DNA of 64,000 bases, from contig JANNXJ010000053.1 in NCBI GenBank assembly GCA_031409515.1, forward strand, positions 186,001 through 250,000, written 5' to 3'. The position numbers were made by a program, and so were the translations under genes. The notes below the pieces were generated by a model, which was not told the DNA's origin, made no database searches, and was given only the letters and a program-made list of their open reading frames with translations. This stretch comes from SHZI01 sp031409515 (GTDB taxonomy: Bacteria > Pseudomonadota > Gammaproteobacteria > Steroidobacterales > GCA-2729495). How positions within the stretch are numbered: the first letter of the stretch is position 1; each line of letters begins with the position of its first letter. Positions 28,301-35,355 of the stretch are shown one piece after another.

Positions 28301-30920
28301 CCTGCTCTCCTCGGTTGCTCGGGTGGTGCTGATGGCCCAGCGAGGCAGTCTGGCGGATCAGCTGGATCGCGCCCGAAGGCCTCCCCTGAACGCACCGCGT
28401 ACCACGCCACGCCGGGCGCCGGCCACGGCCAGTGCCCTGACGGGTAGTGCCGTGACGGGTCCAGCACCACAGACCCTCGAGTACTTCAACGGGCTCGGCG
28501 GCTTTGCGGCGAGCGGCAGCGAATACGTCACCCTGCTGGGGCCAGGACAGTCCACGCCCGCTCCGTGGCTCAACGTCGTCGCCAACCCCTGCTTTGGCTT
28601 CCAGGTTGCCGCAGAGGGCAGCGGCTTCACCTGGTCCGTGAACAGCCGGGAGAATCAGCTGACCCCCTGGTCGAACGACCCCGTCACCGATCGCCCGGGC
28701 GAGGTCATCTACCTGCGGGACGAGCACACCGGGGACGTCTGGGGCCCCACGGCGGCGCCCGGTCACGACCCGGTTGCGTTCTACGCCGCGCGCCATGGGC
28801 AGGGGTACAGCCGTTTCACGCACGAATCCCACGGCGTGGCCCTCGAGTTGTTGATGTATGTGCCTCTGGACGACCCCATCAAGATCTCGCGCCTGAAAAT
28901 CCGCAATACCTCCGGGAGAGCCCGCCGGCTGTCAGTCACGGCCTACGTCGAGTGGGTTCTGGGCCCATCGCGAGCTACCAGCGGACCCTTTATCGTGACC
29001 GAAATGGACGCCACTACAAATGCCATGTTCGCGCGCAATCCCTGGAACAGCACATTCGGGTCCCGGGTGGCCTTTGCCGACCTGGCTGGCCGGCAAACCG
29101 ACTGGACCGGGGACCGGCGGGAGTTTCTCGGGCGCCATGGCTCGCTGGCGGAACCGGCCGCCCTCTTTAGTCCCGGCAACCTTTCCCGACGGGTCGGGGC
29201 CGGACTGGATCCCTGCGGCGCCCTCCAGACCGCCATCAGCCTCGACATCGGCGCGGCCGTGGAGATCGTATTCTTCCTGGGCGAGGCCGCCGATACGGCA
29301 ACAGCCCAGGCTCTGGTCGGGCGCTATCGGTCAGCGGATCTGGATGCCGTTTATCGCAGTGTGGTCGAGCACTGGGACCAGGTTCTCGGCGTTGTCCAGG
29401 TCAGGACGCCAGACCGGGCCATGGATATTGTTCTCAACCGCTGGATGCTTTATCAGACCCTCGTGTGCCGCCTCTGGGCCCGGTCGGCGTTCTACCAGGC
29501 AAGCGGCGCCTACGGCTTTCGCGATCAGCTGCAGGATGGCATGGCGCTGGCCATCTCGAGGCCGGCGCTGACCCGGGAGCATCTGCTGCGGGCTGCCGGG
29601 AGGCAATTCACCACGGGCGATGTGCAGCACTGGTGGCTGCCGACGACCGGTCGGGGGGTTCGCACCCGCATCTCCGACGACCGGGTCTGGCTGGCCCATG
29701 CGGTCGCCCACTATGTCGAGACGACCAGCGACAACTCAGTGCTCGAGGAACAGGTGCCGTTCATTGAAGGCCCGGTGTTGCGCCCCGGTGAGAATGACGC
29801 GTTCTTCCATCCGGTCGTTTCGGCTGAGCAGGCGTCGCTTTTCGAGCACTGCGCCCGCGCCCTTGACCAGAGTCTCGCGGTTGGCGAGCACGGCCTGCCG
29901 CTGATCGGCACCGGCGACTGGAACGACGGGATGAACCGGGTCGGCGAGCTGGGCCGGGGCGAAAGCATCTGGCTGGGCTGGTTTCTGTACGCGACGCTGG
30001 AGACCTTCGTGCCGCTGGCGCAGCGCCGTGGTGAAGAAGCGCGCAGCGCACGGTGGCTTGCCCACGCCGCGGCACTCCAGGTCGCGCTCGAGCGGGAGGG
30101 CTGGGATGGCAACTGGTATCGCCGGGGTTACTTCGATGACGGCACGCCGCTTGGCTCGGCGACCAGCGACGAGTGCCAGATCGATTCGATCGCCCAGTCC
30201 TGGAGCGTCATTTCCCGGGCAGCGGAACCAGGGCGCGCAACGCGGGCCATGGCGGCGCTGGACGAGCACCTGATACGCCGCGATAGCGGCCTGGCCTTGC
30301 TGTTCGCGCCGCCCTTCGACCGTACCCGGCTCGATCCGGGTTACATCAAGGGCTACCCGCCCGGGATCCGGGAAAATGGCGGGCAGTACACCCATGCCGC
30401 GACCTGGTCGGTGCTGGCCTTTGCCCAGCTCGGCCAGGCGGATAAGGCCATGGAGTTGTTCTCACTGATCAATCCGGTCAACCGCACGACTACGCGCGCC
30501 GCCGTTCATCGCTACAAGGTTGAGCCCTACGTGGTGGCTGCAGATGTCTACTCCGTGGCACCGCATGCCGGACGCGGTGGCTGGACCTGGTACACCGGCT
30601 CGGCCGGCTGGTTGTACCGGGCCGGGCTCGAGGGGATTCTGGGGTTTCATCTGCAGGGCGATCAATTGCGGCTTGCGCCCTGCATTCCCGCGCACTGGCC
30701 GGGCTTCGAGATCATCTTCAGATACCACGCCACGCGCTACGAGATTGTCGTGGAGAACCCCGCGGGTGCCAGCGGTGGCGTGGGCTACCTGGAGGTGGAT
30801 GGGCAACCGCTCCCGGAGGGGTCGACCACGATAACGCTGGTGGATGACGGAACCCCACACCGGGTCCGGATTACCCTGGGCGATCGCCGCCAGCGGAATC
30901 AGGACACGCCGTCCGGTTGA
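22308..30920 (+). CDS. Cyclic beta-glucan synthase (NdvB/ChvB-like)
   Basis: This giant protein of about 2870 residues matches the NdvB/Cgs layout: a multi-TM glycosyltransferase (GT84-type) with 'RYVITLDADTRLPRD' and 'RQHRWARGDWQL', a central glycoamylase-like domain with 'GIRENGGQYTHAATW'-type blocks repeated further on, and C-terminal GH94 phosphorylase-like domains with 'GTGDWNDGMNRVGELG'. It would make and export cyclic beta-1,2-glucans to the periplasm for osmoadaptation or host interaction. I place the start at GTG 22308 (TTGAGG SD); the open frame from 22170 runs through the Crp-like palindrome. Its end overlaps the convergent gene by 50 bases. Confidence 0.9.
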   Translation: MKPARLLRSLARRLGGLRLARVSPWDDENLVRAELFSIDRLEQHAASLAVAQETTLTPVRRPPLSARLSANEVVLLSAYRAIASAVDNDRLITPAAEWLLDNYHLVEAQIREIREDLPPGFYRQLPKLAHGPFCGYPRVFGIAWAFVAHTDSHFEPDTLIRFVRAYQKVQCLTIGELWAVAITLRIVLVENLRRAAQRILSARTARQEADDIADQLLGVNGQSAGSGALLHRYGDNATLNLSFVVQLVQRLRDQDPIVTPSLVWLEERLGSQGTTVDEAVRDEHQRQGASNVTVRNIITSMRLISDLEWSDFFESVSLVDEALRGGSDFAQMDFATRNLYRSAIEELARGSRFTELEIARAALAAAQNGSSRQRDPGYYLIAAGRRSLEISVGYRAPLGLRPGRWMMAHGAGPYLGAIFLIAALLLALPLLAPVGQEPGGWTLAVLWLLGLLPALDAGMAFVNGAVTRGFGATILPGLALRDGVPPPLRTLIAVPILLTSPEGVEEELERLEIHYLASPEGELHFALLSDWVDAATEHADGDQALVEAAVRGIARLNEQYGSLTAGTRFMLLHRRRVWSETQRQWMGWERKRGKLHELNRLLRGATDTTFLDVGGHAVAVPAGVRYVITLDADTRLPRDTARRLIGKLAHPLNQPRFDAVSGRVVEGYAVLQPRVTPALPMGREGSLFQRIVSNSPGLDPYAAAVSDVYQDLFGEGSYAGKGIYDVDAFEAALAGRAAEGTLLSHDLFEGLFARAGLVSDIEVVEDFPARYDVAAARQHRWARGDWQLLPWLLGRHHASQGDRRAKGLPLISRWKMLDNLRRSLTAPATFLALAAGWLLPLESALLWTGFILATMALPIFLPGVATLLPGRAGITRRSHLRALGKDLRLAVGQFLVQTTFLPHQAWLMVDAISRTLFRLYVSHRNLLEWVTAAQASVRVRLNVATVYRRMSGGTALTLMALLAVYLTGSPALWIAATFTLLWLAAPALALWISRSPPIPRHLLIAEPDAQALRLVARRTWRFFESFVTAEDHMLPPDNFQEDPNPVLAHRTSPTNIGLYLLSIVSARDMGWIGTVEALERLEVTLETMGRLQRCHGHFYNWYDTRDLRPLEPRYVSSVDSGNLAAHLITVANAAREWVDTAVRPGNLAVGAVDALSLTRQALLALPDHLRKQSTLCRQLDAQLDTLATGLRGINVDRGDQAAQLQEITPDAATLVDIARTLASDTRDDAWSDLLFWSDATHRTIESWHRDARRTPEALTVLRKRIVSVSTATRAMAFAMDFGFLIDPQRRLLSIGFRDSDGTLDPSCYDLLASEARLASFIAIAKGDVASRHWFRLGRQVTPVGHGAALISWSGSMFEYLMPSLVMRAPAGSLLEYTSRLIVQRQISYGEELGLPWGISESAYNARDMEFTYQYSNFGVPGLGLKRGLSADAVVAPYATALAAMVDPEQATRNLARLADLGALGRYGFYEALDYTRSRLPDGARVAVVRAFMAHHQGMTIVAIANVVLHGIMRARFHAEPRVQATELLLQERSPRDVSVSHPQTGEVRAPARIDDAPLADVRRLSTVHEATPQVHLLSNGRYAVMVTAAGSGYSRWNDLGITRWREDLTRDDTGSYIFLRDVESGRVWSAGYQPCGVEPDSYQVCFTEDRAEFLRTDAQITTALEIVVSPEDDAEVRHLSITNNSSRTQDIEVTSYSELVLAPPSADSAHQAFTKLFVQTEYIARQGAILATRRKRSPGEQDIWAAHHAVVEAEVVGTPEVETDRARFLGRGHEVRAPLSVMDGRRLSNTVGTVLDPVFALRYRVRIAAGGTARLAFWTVVAPSRAAVLDLLDKHHDANAFVRAGTLAWTQAQVQLRHLGITALEASLFQRLAGHVLYADASLRSSPDTIRRGSGGPAGLWSQGISGDLPIVLLRIGDVDDIAIAHQLLQAHEYWRMKQLAVDVVILNERAASYIQDLQVALETLVRASQACGPSATDRARGCVYILRSDLIPAETQALLSSVARVVLMAQRGSLADQLDRARRPPLNAPRTTPRRAPATASALTGSAVTGPAPQTLEYFNGLGGFAASGSEYVTLLGPGQSTPAPWLNVVANPCFGFQVAAEGSGFTWSVNSRENQLTPWSNDPVTDRPGEVIYLRDEHTGDVWGPTAAPGHDPVAFYAARHGQGYSRFTHESHGVALELLMYVPLDDPIKISRLKIRNTSGRARRLSVTAYVEWVLGPSRATSGPFIVTEMDATTNAMFARNPWNSTFGSRVAFADLAGRQTDWTGDRREFLGRHGSLAEPAALFSPGNLSRRVGAGLDPCGALQTAISLDIGAAVEIVFFLGEAADTATAQALVGRYRSADLDAVYRSVVEHWDQVLGVVQVRTPDRAMDIVLNRWMLYQTLVCRLWARSAFYQASGAYGFRDQLQDGMALAISRPALTREHLLRAAGRQFTTGDVQHWWLPTTGRGVRTRISDDRVWLAHAVAHYVETTSDNSVLEEQVPFIEGPVLRPGENDAFFHPVVSAEQASLFEHCARALDQSLAVGEHGLPLIGTGDWNDGMNRVGELGRGESIWLGWFLYATLETFVPLAQRRGEEARSARWLAHAAALQVALEREGWDGNWYRRGYFDDGTPLGSATSDECQIDSIAQSWSVISRAAEPGRATRAMAALDEHLIRRDSGLALLFAPPFDRTRLDPGYIKGYPPGIRENGGQYTHAATWSVLAFAQLGQADKAMELFSLINPVNRTTTRAAVHRYKVEPYVVAADVYSVAPHAGRGGWTWYTGSAGWLYRAGLEGILGFHLQGDQLRLAPCIPAHWPGFEIIFRYHATRYEIVVENPAGASGGVGYLEVDGQPLPEGSTTITLVDDGTPHRVRITLGDRRQRNQDTPSG

Positions 30921-32256
30921 CGCGCCCCGCCCCTTTAGGCTCGTCCCTGCCCGTGGTAAATGGCAGCACGGCAGCCAGCCCCGAAGAGGACAGATACTCG
31001 GATCGACCCTGGCACGCGCGGGCGATAAGCGCTGTCACGCGCTGGCGTTCGCCGGCTGTCGACCGAGCCCCTGGTGCGGCCGCGTCAGCCGCTTCGGTGC
31101 CTTTCTCCATGACCTGCCGGCGTGCGGGATTAGAGAGCCAGGCATGGTGCCCCTCGGCCAGCGGGTACACGCGACGCTTCAAATCCCCCACTAGCCGCCG
31201 CCAGAAGAAAGGCGTCCCGATCCGGTAGATCTGCGCGTTGCGGGTTACTGACATCTGCGCCCGCCATCGCGCCTTGAAATAGCCGAAGCCCGAAAGCAGG
31301 TTAAAGAAGTCGTAGCGGCCGTCGATGGCTTGACGCATGCCCATCAGCAACACTGCTGATCCCGGGGCCAGCCGGCTGAAAGACTGGTCAAAGACGATAT
31401 GCAAGGCGTACAGCCCTTGCTCGAATGCCCCGGTAATCAGCCCCGCGACAGGTATGCCGTCAAGGAACACCAGGTGGATGGACACCCGCATTGGCTGGCG
31501 GGCGTCAAGCAGGTCCGTGAAGTACCCGGCCCATTGAGGATGCCGCCCGATGGCAACTCCGGGGAGCGACTTCCAGCTGCGCCGCTCGACGCTTCGATAA
31601 AGCTCGAAGAGCGCCGGAGTGACCGCGGGGTCCGATGAAGCCACGTACTCGACGTCCCCTGCCGCCAGAAGGCTGCGCATCTGGCGACTGACGTTGGAGC
31701 GGAACCTCTTTGAGAATGACTTGAAGTATGCGTCCAGCGTGAGCCCGTGTATTGGAATAGTGCCGTTGTCCATACTCGGCCATTGGCGTACGGCATACCC
31801 GTGCAGGTCTACGGTCACCGGTGGCGGGAACAGGTGCGATGCGGCGTCCTGCTGACGAAATTCGAGGAAGGTCCATTCCCGCTTGCGCTTCAGCAGGTAG
31901 GCATAGAACGCTTCGCTGGCCGCCCGGGCATTTTCGGGCCGGGCCACCAGTTGCGGTCTGTCGGCATCGTGGGTCACCAGGAAGTCGAGCTTGGACGCGC
32001 GCAGGCCCATAACCCTGTGTTCTTGCTGCTTGAGCGCCAGGTACCCGACGAGGCGGTTGGCGTCGAAGGCGGCGAGGAACCACAGTTTCATCCCGTCCCG
32101 ACCTGGCGGGTTGACCTCGTTGTGCTGGAGAAACGCTTCGAAGAACTCAAAGGACGAGAACGGATCCGGGCGTGCACAGTTGCGATTCAACGCGTTGATC
32201 TCATCGCGGAGGTATGCCGCCTCCTTGAGCGAGTCGAAACAGCGTACCTCAATCAA
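30871..32256 (-). CDS. GNAT-type acyltransferase of the CelD/BioF2-like group (FemAB-like fold)
   Basis: The 461-residue protein begins at a TTG that overlaps the stop of the upstream gene (TTGA). The core (about 20-360) reads 'YLRDEINALNRNCARPDPFSSFEFFEAFL' in pieces, 'FLAAFDANRLVGYLALK', 'FSKRFRSNVSRQMR' and 'IVFDQSFSRLAPGSAVLLMGM', typical of the GNAT acyltransferases annotated as CelD or BioF2-like, which occur in exopolysaccharide loci. The C-terminal about 80 residues are low-complexity. It may acylate a sugar or lipid precursor. Third gene of the operon starting at 35233. Confidence 0.78.
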   Translation of the reverse strand: MIEVRCFDSLKEAAYLRDEINALNRNCARPDPFSSFEFFEAFLQHNEVNPPGRDGMKLWFLAAFDANRLVGYLALKQQEHRVMGLRASKLDFLVTHDADRPQLVARPENARAASEAFYAYLLKRKREWTFLEFRQQDAASHLFPPPVTVDLHGYAVRQWPSMDNGTIPIHGLTLDAYFKSFSKRFRSNVSRQMRSLLAAGDVEYVASSDPAVTPALFELYRSVERRSWKSLPGVAIGRHPQWAGYFTDLLDARQPMRVSIHLVFLDGIPVAGLITGAFEQGLYALHIVFDQSFSRLAPGSAVLLMGMRQAIDGRYDFFNLLSGFGYFKARWRAQMSVTRNAQIYRIGTPFFWRRLVGDLKRRVYPLAEGHHAWLSNPARRQVMEKGTEAADAAAPGARSTAGERQRVTALIARACQGRSEYLSSSGLAAVLPFTTGRDEPKGAGRVNRTACPDSAGGDRPG

Positions 32257-33218
32257 TTGGCAGCCGTGATCGACCCGCTCGGTTTCCTGAGCGCGGCCAC
32301 GCCTCCCGGAGCATCGGGGTCGACCCGCAGCGCAGGGATATGCTTCTTGATCTCCAGGGGATCCAGTCCGGCCCTCCTCGCGAGCCCGTGGATTACCGTC
32401 TTCATGATTGCCACCGGTCCAGTCTCCCTGACGGAGAGGTTCCGTAGTCCCATGCGGGTGCGCAAGAACCGGTTCGCGGTATAGACGCGGGCGCGCCAGC
32501 GGCTCTCCCGGGTGAAATGCTCGGTGGACAGCGAGACGTTGACACTGTCCAGGTTGGTCACCTGATGCGGAGCATTCTGCGGCCAGGTGGCCCACTGGCC
32601 GGGAACGAGATCGTAGACGACCGCCGCCTGGTCATAGGCATGTTCGTAGGGCAGATATTCGTGTCGAACTCCGGCGAAGATGTCCTCCAGGAACTCGCGT
32701 CGCATATAACGCTCGTCGAGGGCCGGGTAGATCCGTAGCCGCTTGCGGCCGCGGATATGCCAGAGCACTGAGGCCGGGGCGTCGGCATGGTAGTAGACGA
32801 GCACGTGCGGTGACGAAATGAGTAGTGTTCCCTGGCTTTCGACTGGCGCGAACCGCGGCGCCAGCTCCGTAAGCTGCGCATACAGGTGGTCGATGAGTGC
32901 ACGATAGCGCCCATCGACACGATCGACGCGGGTGATGTTCAGCCAGAGGCGCCCGTTAGTCACTGCCCGGAACAAATCGCTTCCGCTCACGCCGTCGTGA
33001 ATCGCAAGCCGGTTGCCGTCGGTGCGCAGAGGATCGTTACCCATCGTCAATGCATACAGGTGCTCCCGCGGATAAGTGTCAAGCAGCTCAACCAGGGCCG
33101 CATCACTGAAGAGTTCGTGTTCATGCAAATTGTGGCTTGCCTGCAGCGGGCGCCCGCCAAAGTCCGCCCTGCTACCCCGGGGCAGATCGATGTACGGGGC
33201 AATCATGGCCTGGGTCAT
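32253..33218 (-). CDS. Cupin-like/JmjC-like domain protein
   Basis: The 321-residue protein has a cupin-like double-stranded beta-helix: 'VLVYYHADAPASVLWHIRGR' and 'WATWPQNAPHQVTNLDSVNV', giving the two His-containing strands of a JmjC-type metal site. It may be a 2-oxoglutarate-dependent hydroxylase or a non-enzymatic cupin. The C-terminal 40 residues look unstructured. It starts 20 bases after the propeller lipoprotein's stop and overlaps the next gene by 4 bases. Its substrate is unknown, but its company suggests a modification step on the exopolysaccharide or on a lipid. Confidence 0.75.
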   Translation of the reverse strand: MTQAMIAPYIDLPRGSRADFGGRPLQASHNLHEHELFSDAALVELLDTYPREHLYALTMGNDPLRTDGNRLAIHDGVSGSDLFRAVTNGRLWLNITRVDRVDGRYRALIDHLYAQLTELAPRFAPVESQGTLLISSPHVLVYYHADAPASVLWHIRGRKRLRIYPALDERYMRREFLEDIFAGVRHEYLPYEHAYDQAAVVYDLVPGQWATWPQNAPHQVTNLDSVNVSLSTEHFTRESRWRARVYTANRFLRTRMGLRNLSVRETGPVAIMKTVIHGLARRAGLDPLEIKKHIPALRVDPDAPGGVAALRKPSGSITAAN

Positions 33219-33238
33219 TGCTTCGCCCCCTGACTCGG

Positions 33239-35233
33239 TCAGGGAAGCAGTCCAAAGACCGAAACACGGAACTGGGAACCGACGTACACCCTGCCATTCG
33301 CCACGGTTGGCACGCTGAACTTGATCGCCGGCCCGGGATTGTCGCGATCAGGCGTTGCGCCGCTGTTGTAGAGCTCGGTGGCAACATTGTCTGCAGCATA
33401 GGCGTGCAGCACAGCTGACGCCCCCGAGCCGTTCGTCTCCAGTGCCCAGACAATGCCGTTGGCGGCTCCATTGGCCGACACTACGGGGGTCGCTCCGGGC
33501 CACCGGAACCTGTTCAGTGACTGCCCGGAAGGAGCCAGCCGCCCATTGGTCAGGGCATAGGACCGGAGGCTGTCACCGACGGCTGCCATGTAGATCTTGT
33601 TTTGAAAGTACGCCGGGGTGCTTCTGAAGGCGCACCACCCCGCCGCGCAGGGGCTCCCGGGAAAGGACTGCACGATCTGGCTGTCGCTGCCGGACTGAGA
33701 CCCGCCCATATTGTCGCGATTGATCAGGTAAACGATGCCTTGTTTCCCGGTGCCCACCATCAGGTGCGGTGGTCCGACGGCCTGGTCTGGCAGCAGCAGC
33801 GGCCCCGCCGAGCTCATGTCGGCATCCGTCACTTCCAGGACCAGCTGGTTGTAGGGCGTGAAATAGTCAGTGACCCCTAACGTGCCAGGCGCCAGCTTGA
33901 GCACGCTGTCGCTATAACTGTCACCACCTGAGTCCGCATCAAAGGGGCCATCGCCAGTCATGACGAAGACGTGACCACTGGCATCAGCCGCCGGGCCTCC
34001 GCCACTGTGCCAGATTCCACCTTTACCCTTTGGATCGTTCGGGACCACATTGAATGCCCCGACAGGGTCCAGCGTCTGCGCGTCATAGGCCAATACCCAG
34101 CCCTGGTAGGGACGAATGATGCAATGGGACCCGAAGGCGATAGAGACAACACCGTTACTGAGTAGCAACGCCGCCCGCTGATTCTGCAGGCGAGACTGGA
34201 ACAGGACCCGACCGCGACCGTCATTGGGCAATGTCCTCCCGGGAAAGGAGGCGCGCAGTGCCTGTCCTGACCCGGGTCTGGCAGTACCTGTCGCAATGTC
34301 GAGCGCATGCAGCCGGTGCTCGTAGGCGACACTCGCACCCCGAGTCTCCCTGGTCTTGGCGACGACGTAGAGAGTGCCGGTGGCCGGATCAATGACCGGA
34401 GTGCCGGTAATGCCAATTTCCGGGGTCAGGTCGTCACAGCCACCGGGAAAGACTGGCCCCGGGCCGATATAGCCCGGCGGTGACGCAGTATCCTGGAAGG
34501 GCACAGTGGTGATGCCATTGGCGGGATCAATGAAGCTCACTTGCCACAGCGGAGTGTTCGACTGAGCATCCGCGTCAAAGGCGTAGACGCTGTTGTGTTC
34601 CGTTGCCACAACGAGAACGTTACGCAACCTGTTGCCGACCGGCACATCCGCCACATAGAGCGGCTGGGCGTAAACGTAGCCGTCGACCACATAGGCAAAG
34701 ACCTTGCCGAACGTCGCCGGCCGGACATTCGCTGGCGTGAGCATTGTTTCCCGCAGGTTCTGCCCCGTGCGGGCGTTGTCATTGTGGTAAGTCATGACTC
34801 CACGCAGGAATGACACCACCACCGCAGCGCTGGCAACCTTTGACGGCGCTTCCACACTGGTCGCAGAAATCGTATGGGTGCCTTCGGCTGGCGGCGGTGA
34901 ATAGATCCCTTCGGCAGAGATCAGGCCGACACTCGCATTGCCGCCCTGAATGCCGTCCACCTTCATCACAAAAGCGGCGTTTGCCCCGTTACTGACTGTC
35001 GCCGTGAACCGCTGGGTCTGAAGCGTGGATATTGCGGCACTCGCAGGAGTCACGGTGACCACGATGGGCGACGTGCCGGGCGGCTCTCCTGACGTTGTGC
35101 TGCCAGAACCCCCTGAACAGGCGCTGAGGATGCCTACCATCAGGAATGCGAGGACGCCGCGTCCCTCGCGCGTGCTATCGGGACCCCCAGCATGAAGCAA
35201 GCCTGATTGGCCGTTGGTCACGTGCATGGTCAC
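33239..35233 (-). CDS. Secreted beta-propeller lipoprotein with PQQ-like repeats
   Basis: The 664-residue protein has a signal sequence and lipobox 'VGILSAC' near residue 38, a Gly/Ser-rich linker, an Ig-like N-terminal part ('TVTPASAAISTLQTQRFTATVSNG'), and a large beta-propeller with PQQ-like blades: 'NVLVVATEHNSVYAFDADAQ', 'GITGTPVIDPATGTLYVVAK', 'HLMVGTGKQGIVYLINRD'. It would sit at the cell surface or in the periplasm. The catalytic residues of PQQ dehydrogenases were not seen, so a binding or scaffold role is likely. It is the first gene of the operon that continues with the cupin and CelD-like genes. Confidence 0.8.
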   Translation of the reverse strand: MTMHVTNGQSGLLHAGGPDSTREGRGVLAFLMVGILSACSGGSGSTTSGEPPGTSPIVVTVTPASAAISTLQTQRFTATVSNGANAAFVMKVDGIQGGNASVGLISAEGIYSPPPAEGTHTISATSVEAPSKVASAAVVVSFLRGVMTYHNDNARTGQNLRETMLTPANVRPATFGKVFAYVVDGYVYAQPLYVADVPVGNRLRNVLVVATEHNSVYAFDADAQSNTPLWQVSFIDPANGITTVPFQDTASPPGYIGPGPVFPGGCDDLTPEIGITGTPVIDPATGTLYVVAKTRETRGASVAYEHRLHALDIATGTARPGSGQALRASFPGRTLPNDGRGRVLFQSRLQNQRAALLLSNGVVSIAFGSHCIIRPYQGWVLAYDAQTLDPVGAFNVVPNDPKGKGGIWHSGGGPAADASGHVFVMTGDGPFDADSGGDSYSDSVLKLAPGTLGVTDYFTPYNQLVLEVTDADMSSAGPLLLPDQAVGPPHLMVGTGKQGIVYLINRDNMGGSQSGSDSQIVQSFPGSPCAAGWCAFRSTPAYFQNKIYMAAVGDSLRSYALTNGRLAPSGQSLNRFRWPGATPVVSANGAANGIVWALETNGSGASAVLHAYAADNVATELYNSGATPDRDNPGPAIKFSVPTVANGRVYVGSQFRVSVFGLLP

Positions 35234-35287
35234 TCGTACCTGGTCCGGTCGGTGTAGTGAACCCTACGCAGGCGTGCGCCCGTCGTC

Positions 35288-35303
35288 CGTTCGCTAGCGA
35301 ACA
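35288..35303 (-). promoter_or_regulatory. Crp-like palindrome, site 9 (propeller lipoprotein side)
   Basis: CGTTCG-CTAG-CGAACA. A -10-like TAGGGT (35266-35261) begins 30 bp from the centre on the minus strand, and the flank on that side reads GGACG. The adjacent site 10 serves the other strand. Confidence 0.6.
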
Positions 35304-35304
35304 C

Positions 35305-35320
35305 GGTGCGGCTCCGCACA
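35305..35320 (+). promoter_or_regulatory. Crp-like palindrome, site 10 (sugar transferase side)
   Basis: GGTGCG-GCTC-CGCACA followed by GACGA. A -10-like TATTTT (35342-35347) begins 30 bp from the centre and lies 8 bases before the ATG at 35356, so the message is probably nearly leaderless. Confidence 0.7.
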
Positions 35321-35355
35321 GACGATGTGCCGTGTCGGCACTATTTTGCGACCCC

